Of a DNA stretch of 64,000 nucleotides, positions 54,762 through 64,000 are shown piece by piece. Each line of letters begins with the position of its first letter. Position 1 is the first letter of the stretch. A model generated the notes under the pieces. That model made no database searches, was not told the origin of the DNA, and was given only the letters and a program-made list of their open reading frames with translations. The DNA is from Hsuehochloa calcarea. Lineage: Eukaryota; Streptophyta; Magnoliopsida; Poales; Poaceae. The position numbers and the translations under genes were made by a program. The stretch is taken from positions 18,571,385 through 18,635,384 of the forward strand of contig CM070594.1 in NCBI GenBank assembly GCA_036346395.1, given 5' to 3'.

Positions 54762-56962
54762 TGACCACTTTAGTTTTATCCTTTAGTTAGTTTACTTGTT
54801 GCACGATCTTTCGTTTGTCAAAGCATTGACATGGTTAACAATTTTAATCTAAGTCACCAATGTAGAATTCACGTATATGTGTGGTATTAGCTAAATACTA
54901 ACTGTCATAGTCCATTGATCCTTTGAGATGGTGTTCTCTTTGTTAACATCTTTCCATGCTGACTTGTTAATTATCTTACTATTAGATTTAAGTAACCTAC
55001 ATTTGTTAATTGCAATAATCACTATATACTGACTTGGTGGCCCACCATCACTATCTAGATGCTAGTAGCACAGATTGAAATGCCATTTCTAATCACAATA
55101 CATAGTGACTAGTGGACTAACAATTCTTAGTTAATCTTCTAACAAAATTTAACGAACCCCTTAATGGTTGGGCCCACTGTAATACACTCCAACAGAGAAT
55201 CACAGAGAGAAAGCAAAGAGAGGGAAGGGTAGGGAAACAGAGCACACAATGCATAGGAAAACAGAGGAGGGAAACTGGGCATGGTGGTGGGTATGGCGCC
55301 AGCGAGGAAGGCGGTGGTGGAGGCGGATGTGGGTGGTCACGACGTCAGTTGAGGCTCACAGGGGCGGTGGTGCGTGGCAGCAGGAGCGGGGCACAGGATG
55401 GGGCGGTAGCGCTAGAGGGGAGGAAGGGAAAGGAGGGGGTGCACGTTAGCATAAGGGTGGTGAGAGGAACTCACCGAGTCTGGCGTCAGTGACAAAGGCG
55501 GGCCGAGGTGGTTTGGCAAGGGTGACTCGGGGCGGCACGACGGGTTCACCGTGGGGGCGGCCTTCGGGTGAGAGAGAGCTCCAATCGGTGGTTGGGGAAG
55601 GATGAGAAGGGTGTAGAGGTGCTCCAATAGCAAGGAATTGACACGGAGCTCGACGGAGGAGAAATGGCGGAGCCGGCGGCGGGGTTCGGATGAGTTTGAG
55701 GAAGACGATGGCGTGCAGTGCTTCTGTGGGGGAGAGATGCAATTGAATGAGGGGAACAAGAGAGCAGGCTTGGGAACACATTGTGATACGATTAGATGGG
55801 GGAGAAGCTCATCGGGGTGGCCGAAACGTCGGGTAGAGGGTGGCGGCTGATGCGGGGAAGGAAATGGGGGTGTGGCCATTTCGGGCATCACGACGCTTAG
55901 GAGGGACGGAGAGGTGAGCACCGGTAGGAAGGAGCCTAGGCGGTGCTGGAGCACGTAACGGTGGCGTCTAGAGGTCACTGGTGGAGTCGAGTCACCCACA
56001 GGGGAGGAGAAGGAGAGCAGGGGAGGAAGAGGATTACACAACGAAGGGGGCAAGGCGTACGCGGTGCTGGCCTTATATAGGCATGAGAGGGAGGGAGCCT
56101 GTGGTTTGGGCATTGCACGACGGGACAGCGGCGATTGAGGCGTTATGGGCGGCAGTGCCGCGGAGCGACGGGTTGGTGACCTACACCTATGACGGTGAGG
56201 TGACTGGGGCGACGTAAGGAGCAGCGGTAGGGGAGGAGGAGGTCACGGCTTGCATGGCGCAGGACGGGGGTAGATTCAACATTGGTGCGGGGGAAGGACA
56301 AAGCAGGTGCAAGGGGTGCTTGGCGCAGAGAAAGAGAAAGAGAGGGGGAGTAGCGCTGGGCTCACGGGCGCTCGGGTGCGAGGTGGGCCAAGGCCGAGGG
56401 AGTGTTGTGCCCGGCGACGGGGCACAATGGCGATGGCAAGATGAGGCGTGGCGTGGCGGCAATAATAGCGCCAGGCTACAGCGGTGGCAATGGGAGGTGA
56501 GCAGGTGGCGCGTGCGTAGGTGGCATGGCGCTATGGGAGGGCCTGCTGGAGGCAGGAGAGGAGGAAAGAAGGACACAGAGGCTGTGGGTGGGATGGGGAA
56601 GGAAAAAGAAAGAGCGGGGGCGACACTGGCTGGTGGGCCAAAGAAAAAAAAAGAAAGGAAGAAAAAAGAAAAAAGAAAGAAAAGGAAAAAGAAGAAAAAA
56701 GAAAGAAAAGGAAAAAGAATAAAGGAAAGGAGAAGTTGGGCCGGGTCGGGTTGCTTTCGGTCCAGACCACACTTTTGAGGTCTCGATTTATTTATTTTTC
56801 TTTTTTTTTAAACTTGGGTTTGAATTCGATTATCTGTTTGTAGGGTTGAGGTTACGATTAACGACTCAAGAATTCGAATATCGCCGAAGCGAATCAAAAT
56901 GTTTTTAAAATCCCATATTTTTTAATAATTGAACTGAAAGTAAAATATAGGGTAGTGTTAGC

Positions 56963-57969
56963 CCTCGACAACGTGCATCGTGCCGCATGCAAACTTGCTC
57001 AATTGTGAACGCGAGGGTTGTTCCGCTACGCTACACAGGCGTATGCATGCATGTGTGCGCTCTCTCTCATGCGTGCGTAACACTGGCAGTTTGTCCACAA
57101 ATGTTCATACGTACATACGTATACGTACTGCCATGCCTGGATACCTACTCCGATCCTTGGGCTGTGGTTGGTCGATTATCTCATGCATGTGCGTTTAGGT
57201 GCGCACGTCTCTAGCTAAATGCTTACCTATCCTTTCAAAATGTTGCCTTTTGTTTTTTCTCGTTCACCGAGCTCTTCCAGATTGAGACCTGTTCCCATCA
57301 TCTCCCTTGTTACGTTATCTAATTACATCTCTGCAACTGCAACTCACAGTTACTGCACCCCGTTCCTATTTACTTCTTGTTTTAGAGTGCACGACCTGCA
57401 ACAAAATTACTCCACCCGTTCATGTTTTACTTCTTATTTTAGAATAGATGCAGTCAATCTTCTATATTTGATAACAAATATACGTAAAAGCATCTATATT
57501 TAATTTATCACATGAAACTTATACTAATATATTTTTCATAAAAAAATACTTAAATGTTGATATATTTTTTAACAACTTTTTCAAACATATATATAGTTAG
57601 AAAAAAGAAAATTGTCAAAGGAGTGTAACCGTGTCAATAATCAAAACAACAAGTAAAGAAAATTGTCAAGGGAGTGTAACCGTGTCAATAATCAAAATAA
57701 CAAGTAAAGAAAACCAGATACAGTAGGTAATGAATTAATCATGCGCATTTCCATCACTCAGTCTGCATCGAGATTTGTACACCCTCCCCTCGAATCCCCC
57801 TCCTCCTTAGCTAACTTGTCCCCAGCCCACCCCCAGCAGCCGACCCATAATAATAGCTACGAGCACTGATGTACAGTCAAACAATTCACATTCGCCAACT
57901 CTCCTTTTTGTAGAAACGTTACGTTGTCTTCTTTGCCGTTGATGATGCCACTCATGCCTTGCTACTTAA
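56963..57969. other. Intergenic, no gene seen
   Basis: Begins with sequence of genic flavour (gcatgcaaacttgctc..) right of the retrotransposon block. From about 57320 to 57560 it has MITE-like AT-rich sequence (tactccacccgttcatg..). No coding region recognised. Confidence 0.4.
57606..57707. repeat. 51-bp tandem duplication
   Basis: Two near-identical units, agaaaattgtcaa[a/g]ggagtg through caacaagtaa (57606-57656 and 57657-57707). Confidence 0.92.
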
Positions 57970-58087
57970 GGGTTTGTTTGAATACATTGTGACCCAATTC
58001 AATCCATTCGAATTAATTCAAATTTTGAACTAAATTACTTCCAATCTGAAGTGATTTATTCTAATATCTCTGTGTCCAAATAAACCC
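57970..58087. mobile_element. Tourist-type MITE (118 bp)
   Basis: Terminal inverted repeats gggtttgtttgaa and ttccaaat-like ..ccaaataaaccc, flanked by TAA on both sides (57967-57969, 58088-58090), as expected for PIF/Harbinger-derived Tourist MITEs. Confidence 0.75.
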
Positions 58088-60492
58088 TAAAAAAGTGATT
58101 TGCTTCACACCGCGATCGGTCTGTGGTCATTTGTCGGCTAGCAAATCTATCGTTGGGGTTACAATATTAGATCAACCTTATGGTTTTGTAACTCGACACA
58201 TGAATCTCGTAGCAAATTAGATGGTTGGAAATGCGCACGACTTTTAGGAAACGAGTAGGTAAATCGTAACTAGCAAATCCGTACTTTATCTTGCACTATC
58301 ACGTAACCTTCATGTAAAACTTCATATACATCGGGTTTGCTCAAGAGATGGCATGGGATTCAGAGCATCGCTGTTTCTCAATGGGAATGATCACATCCTC
58401 AGCCGCAGTGCAGTAATGACTTTTGAGGCTGTTGGGTCAAAATTCAACGGTACAGATCACACCACCATAAATTCTGAATTTCTCGCCCATTTAGATCCAA
58501 GCCACCCGAATCTTCATCCGAAGGTCACGAAGCTCCGCATGTTACCATGCTTCAAACCCTTGCGAATGGCTGGCTACACATGTAGTACCCACGCCCCATG
58601 GTTAATCCGATTTCTTTCTGCCCCCAACAGGAACTCTTTTCATCACGTGGCGTGTCCATCACACGGAATTTAAAAAAAAAAACAAAAAAGATTCGGAAAC
58701 AGCCCGTACAAGAGGCAAGCTGACAACAATGTCCTTAATTAGCTCTGGGCAAGGTCGATCCTTCCTTCATCAGCATGCATATGCCGGCCGCGACCTCCCC
58801 CCAATTCTGTACGCTCAGCCGGCCGGGTTCTCTCAGTGCCGGATAGGTTTAATTTGTATATTTTGACTGCTCGACACCCCAATTATGCCTGCTGCAATGC
58901 AAGTGGATCCTGCACAGTGGATGATTGATTCTGTTGGTCTGTTCATCGTACTTCGAACGGTTAAGTGTTAAAGTACGGCAAGAACACATGCGTGCTGTCT
59001 GCTGCTTTGATCTTATTGGGGGTATGCATCACAGGTTTGCCTTGACAACTTCCTGCCTAAAACAGGGCGTGTTGATTCCTACAGTAAACAAATATTTGCA
59101 TGTACCACGCAATAATGTTATTTTTAAGGGATTGTCTATTCATCGAGTGACTGAAATTTAGCAAAAATTTTGTCACTTTTTTCTTCAATCCTTGGATGGA
59201 GATCGAAATGCCCTCGTACCCCCCCCCCCCTTCCTATATATAATCCACCCCTCATCCCGAGAACAATAAATGAAAGAAAAAATATTCAAACTGTAACAAT
59301 AAATTAATAAATTTGGCAAATTCTACAAAATAGAAAGATAAAAAAATCTAAATTAGATAAAAAGCAAATCTAGGTGAACTCTATAAATACAAAAATAAAT
59401 AGAACTAAAAGTTACAAAGAAAGTCGTATTAAAATTACACGTCAATTGGTAATATAATTTTAAATTTAGTACTATAATATTATAGATGGTTGACGGAAAT
59501 TTTTTTTAAGGCAATTAAAAATTAGTAAATCCGTAATTTTATTGTCATTGATCAAAAGCATCCACGGGCTTGTGCTCATGAGAACGGGCTGAGTGGCCCA
59601 ACGTGTGTCCACAATTCTTCATTTCCAGCTTGCTGCTGATCCTAAACCTGAGCCTTTCTCGTTAATGGAAGTTGTTGGTTTCCCGTAAAGAAAAAGTAGC
59701 ATCGAGACGGTTCAATTGGTTGCTTTGGTCACGCTGGAACGAAGGATCTGTTTGGTTTGTGGTCTCCACTATCCAAACCATAATTTTAGTAATAACCTAA
59801 TGGTACAGAAAGATTGGCACGTCCCGAAAAATCTGGCAACTCTAGCACAAAAATCAGCAACGGCCACGCCATGCTCGGGCTGCCAAATCCATCGCCCGGA
59901 AATTGGTAAGGCAAAAGCCCCTTGATTCACGACGTGGCAGTCATTCGTTGGTTGCATTAAATGCTTTACTTTCTTGATTAGCAAACTACAAATGGCCATA
60001 ACTTCTAAATCATGGATCCGATTTGTGATCCGTTTAAATCATTGTATTTCTTGTCATTTAATCAACAAAATAAGACCTATGTCAGCATATTTTGGTGCAA
60101 AAAAATTGATATCGTACAAGACCACGTGCCATACTCATATTTTGTTACAAATTTTGACATAGTTGCAATCCAAACACATTAATTTCGGCATTGCACCTAA
60201 ATTGATATGGTTACGAACAAAAAACTATTTTTTTGCTTAGTTTTTGGCATTGGCTAGGTTTTAACATTGCCAAAAGTTTAGCATAGCTACCTAAGGTCAC
60301 AAATCAAATATGCCCTAAATACAATTGTTTCGCCAAAAAAAGTAGCGCTGATACCACCTATTATGGCAAAAGAGCATGAAAGCATGCACACCCACACAAA
60401 AAATAACACTAAATTGTACCTTGCACTAGGTAAAATATCTTGATTTTCAAAAACAAAAAACTGTAGGTTTAGAATTTACTTACATAACACCA
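58088..60492. other. Intergenic, no gene seen
   Basis: No supportable coding sequence, including the 106-codon frame at 58353. Between about 59747 and 60320, ggatctgtttggtttgtgg and ..caaatcaaatatgccc could be the two ends of a MITE of about 570 bp, but the ends are poorly matched. Confidence 0.35.
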
Positions 60493-60536
60493 AGTACTAC
60501 CACCGATTCCAAATATAAGTCATTTCAGAATATGGG
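60493..60536. mobile_element. Truncated Stowaway-type MITE end
   Basis: gtactaccaccgattccaaa then tataagtcatttcag resembles the ctccctccgtcccaaaatataagt end of Stowaway MITEs. It is cut by the LTR that starts at 60537. Confidence 0.45.
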
Positions 60537-61400
60537 TGTTGGACTCTGGATTTTGAATACCTGAATCCTTGTGTGTGTGCCGTACTAGTCTCATGATCAG
60601 TGGCTAGTACACACATCCACATCATTGGTAATTATATCCATACATTCATACATACAAAATAAAATAAGTTATGGTACATAACTTAAACATTACATTATTT
60701 ATAACACAAGGGCCAACCGGCCAAATGAAATCTTAAGTATTAAGAGTAGCAAAGTAACAGCAGAAGCAAAATTGGTAATAAGTCCAAAATTCTAGCGGCA
60801 TGCCCATCCAAACCCTCACGCAACCAACTAGAGACAAGTTCTAGAAAGATCCGCCACCGAACCCACCGGTTTCAGGTGCAAAGAAGACGTCATCCGATGT
60901 AGGCTTATCCTCTAAGTCTGAATAACAAATTAAGTAAGATTGAGTATATTGCGTACTCGGGAAGACTTATAGTGTATCACAAAGTTTACATACATGCATA
61001 GTTAACAAGGAGAAGGCTCTAAGCTACAAGTTATTTTAGAGACAAGTTCTAGAAAGACCGGCCACTGAACCCACCGGTTTCAGGTGCAAAGAAGACGTCG
61101 TTCGACGTAGGCTCATCCTCTAAGTCTGAATAACAAATTAAGCAAGATTGAGTACATTGCGTACTCAAAAAGACTTGTAGTATATCACAAAGTTTACATA
61201 CATGCATGGCAACAAGGAGAAGACTTAAGCTACAAGTTATTTTCAGCACTAAGCAAGTTTTATTTGCAATAACAATATATAGTAATTTACAACGGAATTG
61301 AAAGAGCAGTTAAATAGATAAAAGGACAACAATTACATAATCGAATAAACAACAACTCGCAACCTTCTTCGACTGTGGGCGATATTTTATTTTCAGCCAT
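60537..61400 (-). mobile_element. LTR 3'-end fragment (minus strand) joined to copia sequence
   Basis: Begins (plus) tgttggactctggatttt, comparable to 28275 (tgttagaatccaaaaatt) and 49416 (tgtcgggacccaaatatg), so it is the 3' end of a minus-strand LTR of the same broad family. A 208-bp segment is tandemly duplicated inside it. The right side passes into copia pol near 61400 without a recognisable LTR start, so it is truncated. Confidence 0.5.
60831..61246. repeat. 208-bp tandem duplication
   Basis: Units 60831-61038 and 61039-61246, both starting gagacaagttctagaaaga, with few differences. Confidence 0.92.
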
Positions 61401-63010
61401 AGGTATGGGTATGACGTATTATTATTGAATAATGATGAGCCTAAGACTTACGAGGAAGCAATGATGGACCTAGACTCTGAGAAATGACTTAGAGCCATGA
61501 AATCTGAGATAGACTCCATGAGAGACAGTCAGGTTGGAACCTGGTCGATCTACATGATTGTGTTAAAACCATTGAGTGCAAATGTATCTATAAGAAAAAG
61601 ATTGATATGGATAGAAATGTTCACATTCATAAAGCTCGATTAGTCGCAAAAGGGTTTCGACAAGTTCAAAGAGTTGACTACGATGAGACTTTCTCACCGG
61701 TAGTGATGCTTAAATCTATACGAATCATTCTAGCTATTGCTGTATATTTCGACTATGAGATATGGCAGATGGATGTCAAAATGGCTTTCCTTAATGGAAA
61801 CCTAAGTGAGGATATATACATTACACAACCTAAAGGTTTTGTCGATTCAAAGAATGCTAGTAAAGTGTGCAAACTCCATAAATCCATTTATGGGTTGAAG
61901 CAAGCACCTCGGAGTTGGAATTTACATTTTGATGAGGAAATAAAAAGGTTTGATTTCGTCAAGAACAAAGAAGAACCTTGTGTTTACATGAAGGTTAGTA
62001 GGAGTGTACTTGTAATTCTAATCTTATATGTGGATGACATATTATTGATTAAGAATGATATTCCTATGCTGGATTCCGTTAAGGCATCATTGAAAAATAG
62101 TTTTTCTATGAAGGACTTAGGAGAGGCAGCATATATCTTAGGGATAAAGATCTATAGAGATAGATCAAGAAGACTAATTGGATTAAGCCAAATTACTTAT
62201 ATTGACGAGGTGTTGATTCGGTTCAACATGTAGGATGCCAAGAAAGAGTTCTTGTCTATGTCACATGGCATAAGTCTTAGTAAGAGCTAATGTCCTTCGA
62301 CAACTGATGAGCGAGACCGTATGAATGATATTCCATATGCTTCGGCTATTGGATCTATCCTGTATGCCATGATATGTAATTGACCAAATGTATCATATGC
62401 TCTAAGTGTTACAAGTAGATAACAAGCTGATCCCGGTGAAGATCCCTAGACAGTTGTGAAAAATATTCTTAAGTACTTGAGAAGGACTAAGGATGTGTTC
62501 CTAGTTTATGGCGGTGATGAAGATCTCGTTGTAAATGGTTACACTGAAGCAAACTTCCAAACCGATAAAGATGATTATCGTTCGCAATCTGGTTTTGTAT
62601 TCATTTTGAATGGAGGAGCAGTGAGCTGGAAAAGTTTCAAGCAAGAGACAGTTGCTAATTCTACGACGGAGGCCGAGTACATTGCAGCTTCTGAAAGTGC
62701 GAAAGAAGGTGTTTGGATAAGAAATTTCATTGCTGAGTTGGGTGTGGTTCCGAGTGCCTCGAGCCCAATGGTTCTCTATTGTGACAATAATGGAGCCATT
62801 GCGCAGGCTAAGGAGCCTAGATCCCATCAGAAGTCCAAGCATATACTCAGGCGTTTTCATCTTATTCGCAAATTGGTGGATAGAGGAGATGTTAAGATAT
62901 GCAAACTTCATACGGATTTAAATGTTGCTGACCCGCTAACAAAACCTCTCACACAGCCAAAGCATGAAGTGCACACAAGAGCTATCGGTATTAGATACTT
63001 AAATGATTGA
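61400..63010 (+). pseudogene. Ty1/copia pol, RT and RNase H part, broken
   Basis: The 3' half of a copia polyprotein; gag, protease and integrase are absent. From about 61440: TYEEAM-like and AMKSEIDSM phrases in shifting frames with a Trp-to-TGA stop (61487-61489). The open part 61607-62233 holds KARLVAKGFRQVQRVDYDET, FSPVVMLKSIRIILAIAVYF, WQMDVKMAFLNGN, IYGLKQAPRSWN and the catalytic YVDDILL near 62026. Stops follow at 62231 and beyond (SLSKS-stop-CPSTTDE; MICN-stop-PNVSYAL). The open part 62456-63010 is RNase H: YLRRTKDVFLVYGGDEDLVV, SQSGFVFILNGGAVSWKSFK, STTEAEYIAAS, ADPLTKPL. Orientation and position just before the LTR are as expected. Confidence 0.93.
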
Positions 63011-63015
63011 CTCTG

Positions 63016-63030
63016 GTGCAAGTGGGAGAC
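63016..63030 (+). promoter_or_regulatory. Polypurine tract of the copia element
   Basis: ggtgcaagtgggagac immediately before the LTR; this phrase is typical of grass Ty1/copia elements just upstream of their 3' LTR. Confidence 0.8.
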
Positions 63031-64000
63031 TATTGGAAATATGCCCTAGAGGCAATAATAAAGATGATTATATTTCATTATGTACATAACATTGGATAAT
63101 ATGTTATCTTGTTCTTAGAATAATATCAATAATATTTATTATCAAGTATGTGACTTGATTGTGAAACTCTATATTTCTGCGATGATTATTCTTAAACGTT
63201 CCCTGGTCGGAAACATATGAGAACACATATGAATAGGCATATGTATTGGTTGATGACTATGTTTCACAGGTCATGGATATGGAGATACCAAACCAATAAT
63301 ATGGGCACATGTTAGAGAACATGGTGTTGGAAAAGACCCACCTTGAGATACTGTTGAGATTGTTATGATTCTATGTATCATTAGTTGGTCTCAAGTAATG
63401 ATGATGTATAATCCTTAGACCTGAGATCAGCATGATTTCCTACATGTGTAATAGCACTCTTAGGGGTTGCCAAACGCTACTTGTAACTGGGTAGTTATAA
63501 AGGTAGCTTTCGGGTATGCTATGAAATATGTGGAGGAATGTGACTGTCGGATATGGGATTTTCCCCTCCTAACATAACAGGAGAGATGTCTCTGGGCCCC
63601 TCGTTGTGGTCGGATAAAGAAAGTGCATGGCCATGCCACTAGTGGTCGAAGTGTCGACCACATGAAGTTATTCGACACTTGATCAAGAAAGTATTGAACA
63701 GTCCATGGATGACACAAATTCTCGCCAGGAGTTCAACCAGATATCGTGAGGCAAAGGTAGAATACACGAGAAGGTCTTTCAGTTCGATCAGATACAGACT
63801 AGTCGTATGGAGATACGAGCTAGTTGTAGACTGGTCGAACATGGTCACTAAGTGGTCAAAACCTAGTTGTAAGGGGTTACGAATTGGTCGAGACCAAATA
63901 TGAACTTGTCATATAGAGATACGAGTTAGTCGTTAGTGATATGGACCTGGTCGTAGATCATATTGCATTAAGGTTCATGTTTTTGGGGATTGTTATGTGC
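63031..64000 (+). mobile_element. Ty1/copia 3' LTR (continues past window)
   Basis: Starts tattggaaatatgccctaga, a one-base variant of the TGTTGGAAATATGCCC start of a widespread grass copia family. The part from 63659 on matches 4412-4750 at the left of the window. The end of the LTR lies beyond 64000. Confidence 0.9.

Larger units (their letters stand above)
28275..56962 (-). mobile_element. Outermost LTR (layer 1), non-coding, interrupted by layer 2
   Basis: The sequence at 28275-31530 plus 54762-56962 (about 5.5 kb without the insertion) has the layout of a long LTR read on the minus strand. A degenerate TGTAACAC-like start lies near 56962 (GCTAACACTACCC), with a TATA-like CTATATAAGG at about 56073-56083 and a GC-rich leader-like block at 55240-56700. 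AT-rich sequence follows, with the end ...GGATTCTAACA at 28275. The 28620-28740 part (gtactcgcgagcc...ggcttgtgtgattctttt) resembles 49790-49870 in the solo LTR at 49416-52697. No coding region is seen. The left flank caacg (28270-28274) recurs at 56969-56973, near but not exactly at the apparent right end, so the right boundary is uncertain by a few bases. Confidence 0.55.

Noticed and set aside
55249..56843. ORFs up to 233 codons on either strand
   Set aside because: GC-rich and purine-rich leader region of the outer LTR; translations are Pro/Ser- or Arg/Gly/Lys-rich without motifs.
58353..58673. 106-codon ORF as a host gene
   Set aside because: No recognisable domain, no splice or promoter signals, ordinary codon pattern for random sequence.

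Overview
This is nuclear DNA from a grass (Poaceae), most likely Oryza or a close relative. The evidence is a spliced small gene and a GC-rich MADS-box gene set in AT-rich flanks, grass-type MITEs, CACTA (En/Spm) elements with CACTACTAC termini, Ty3/gypsy and Ty1/copia pol fragments, and long LTRs built like those of grass elements. A run of exactly 100 N (16851-16950) marks an assembly gap. No rRNA, tRNA, organelle or microbial sequence was recognised.

Only three host genes can be supported. They are a small intronless gene on the minus strand (9226-9534), a type I M-gamma MADS-box gene (23901-24683, plus) and a two-exon 81-residue gene on the minus strand (27345-27722) that open-reading-frame scanning hides. 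Everything else is transposon or unassigned intergenic sequence.

Layout. 1-17337: two related CACTA elements in opposite orientation (820-4411 plus, 11499 to the gap minus) flanked by an inverted repeat (1-355 / 16951-17337); between them lie a copia LTR piece, three LTR ends, MITEs and the small gene at 9.2-9.5 kb. 17964-22165: CACTA-derived sequence with a dead TNP2-type transposase. 22166-28274: gene-bearing interval with the MADS gene, a 5'-truncated LINE and the two-exon gene. 28275-56962: one large block of nested LTR retrotransposons, up to five layers deep. 56963-60536: intergenic DNA with MITEs. 60537-64000: an LTR fragment, then the 3' part of a Ty1/copia element and its 3' LTR running off the window.

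The nested block was resolved from target-site duplications and LTR ends. A long LTR without coding sequence (28275-56962) was entered by a minus-strand gypsy element (31531-54761, TSD tgact/tgacc). That element later received three insertions: a long LTR in its 3' LTR (31908-38991), a complete but mutated plus-strand gypsy element in its integrase C-terminus (39619-46467, perfect TSD cgttt), and a 3.3 kb solo LTR in gag (49416-52697). The long LTR at 31908-38991 was itself entered by a solo LTR (32869-37006, perfect TSD cacat), which was entered by a further solo LTR (33757-36078). All transposon ORFs recognised here are broken by stops, frameshifts or deletions, except one long integrase ORF.
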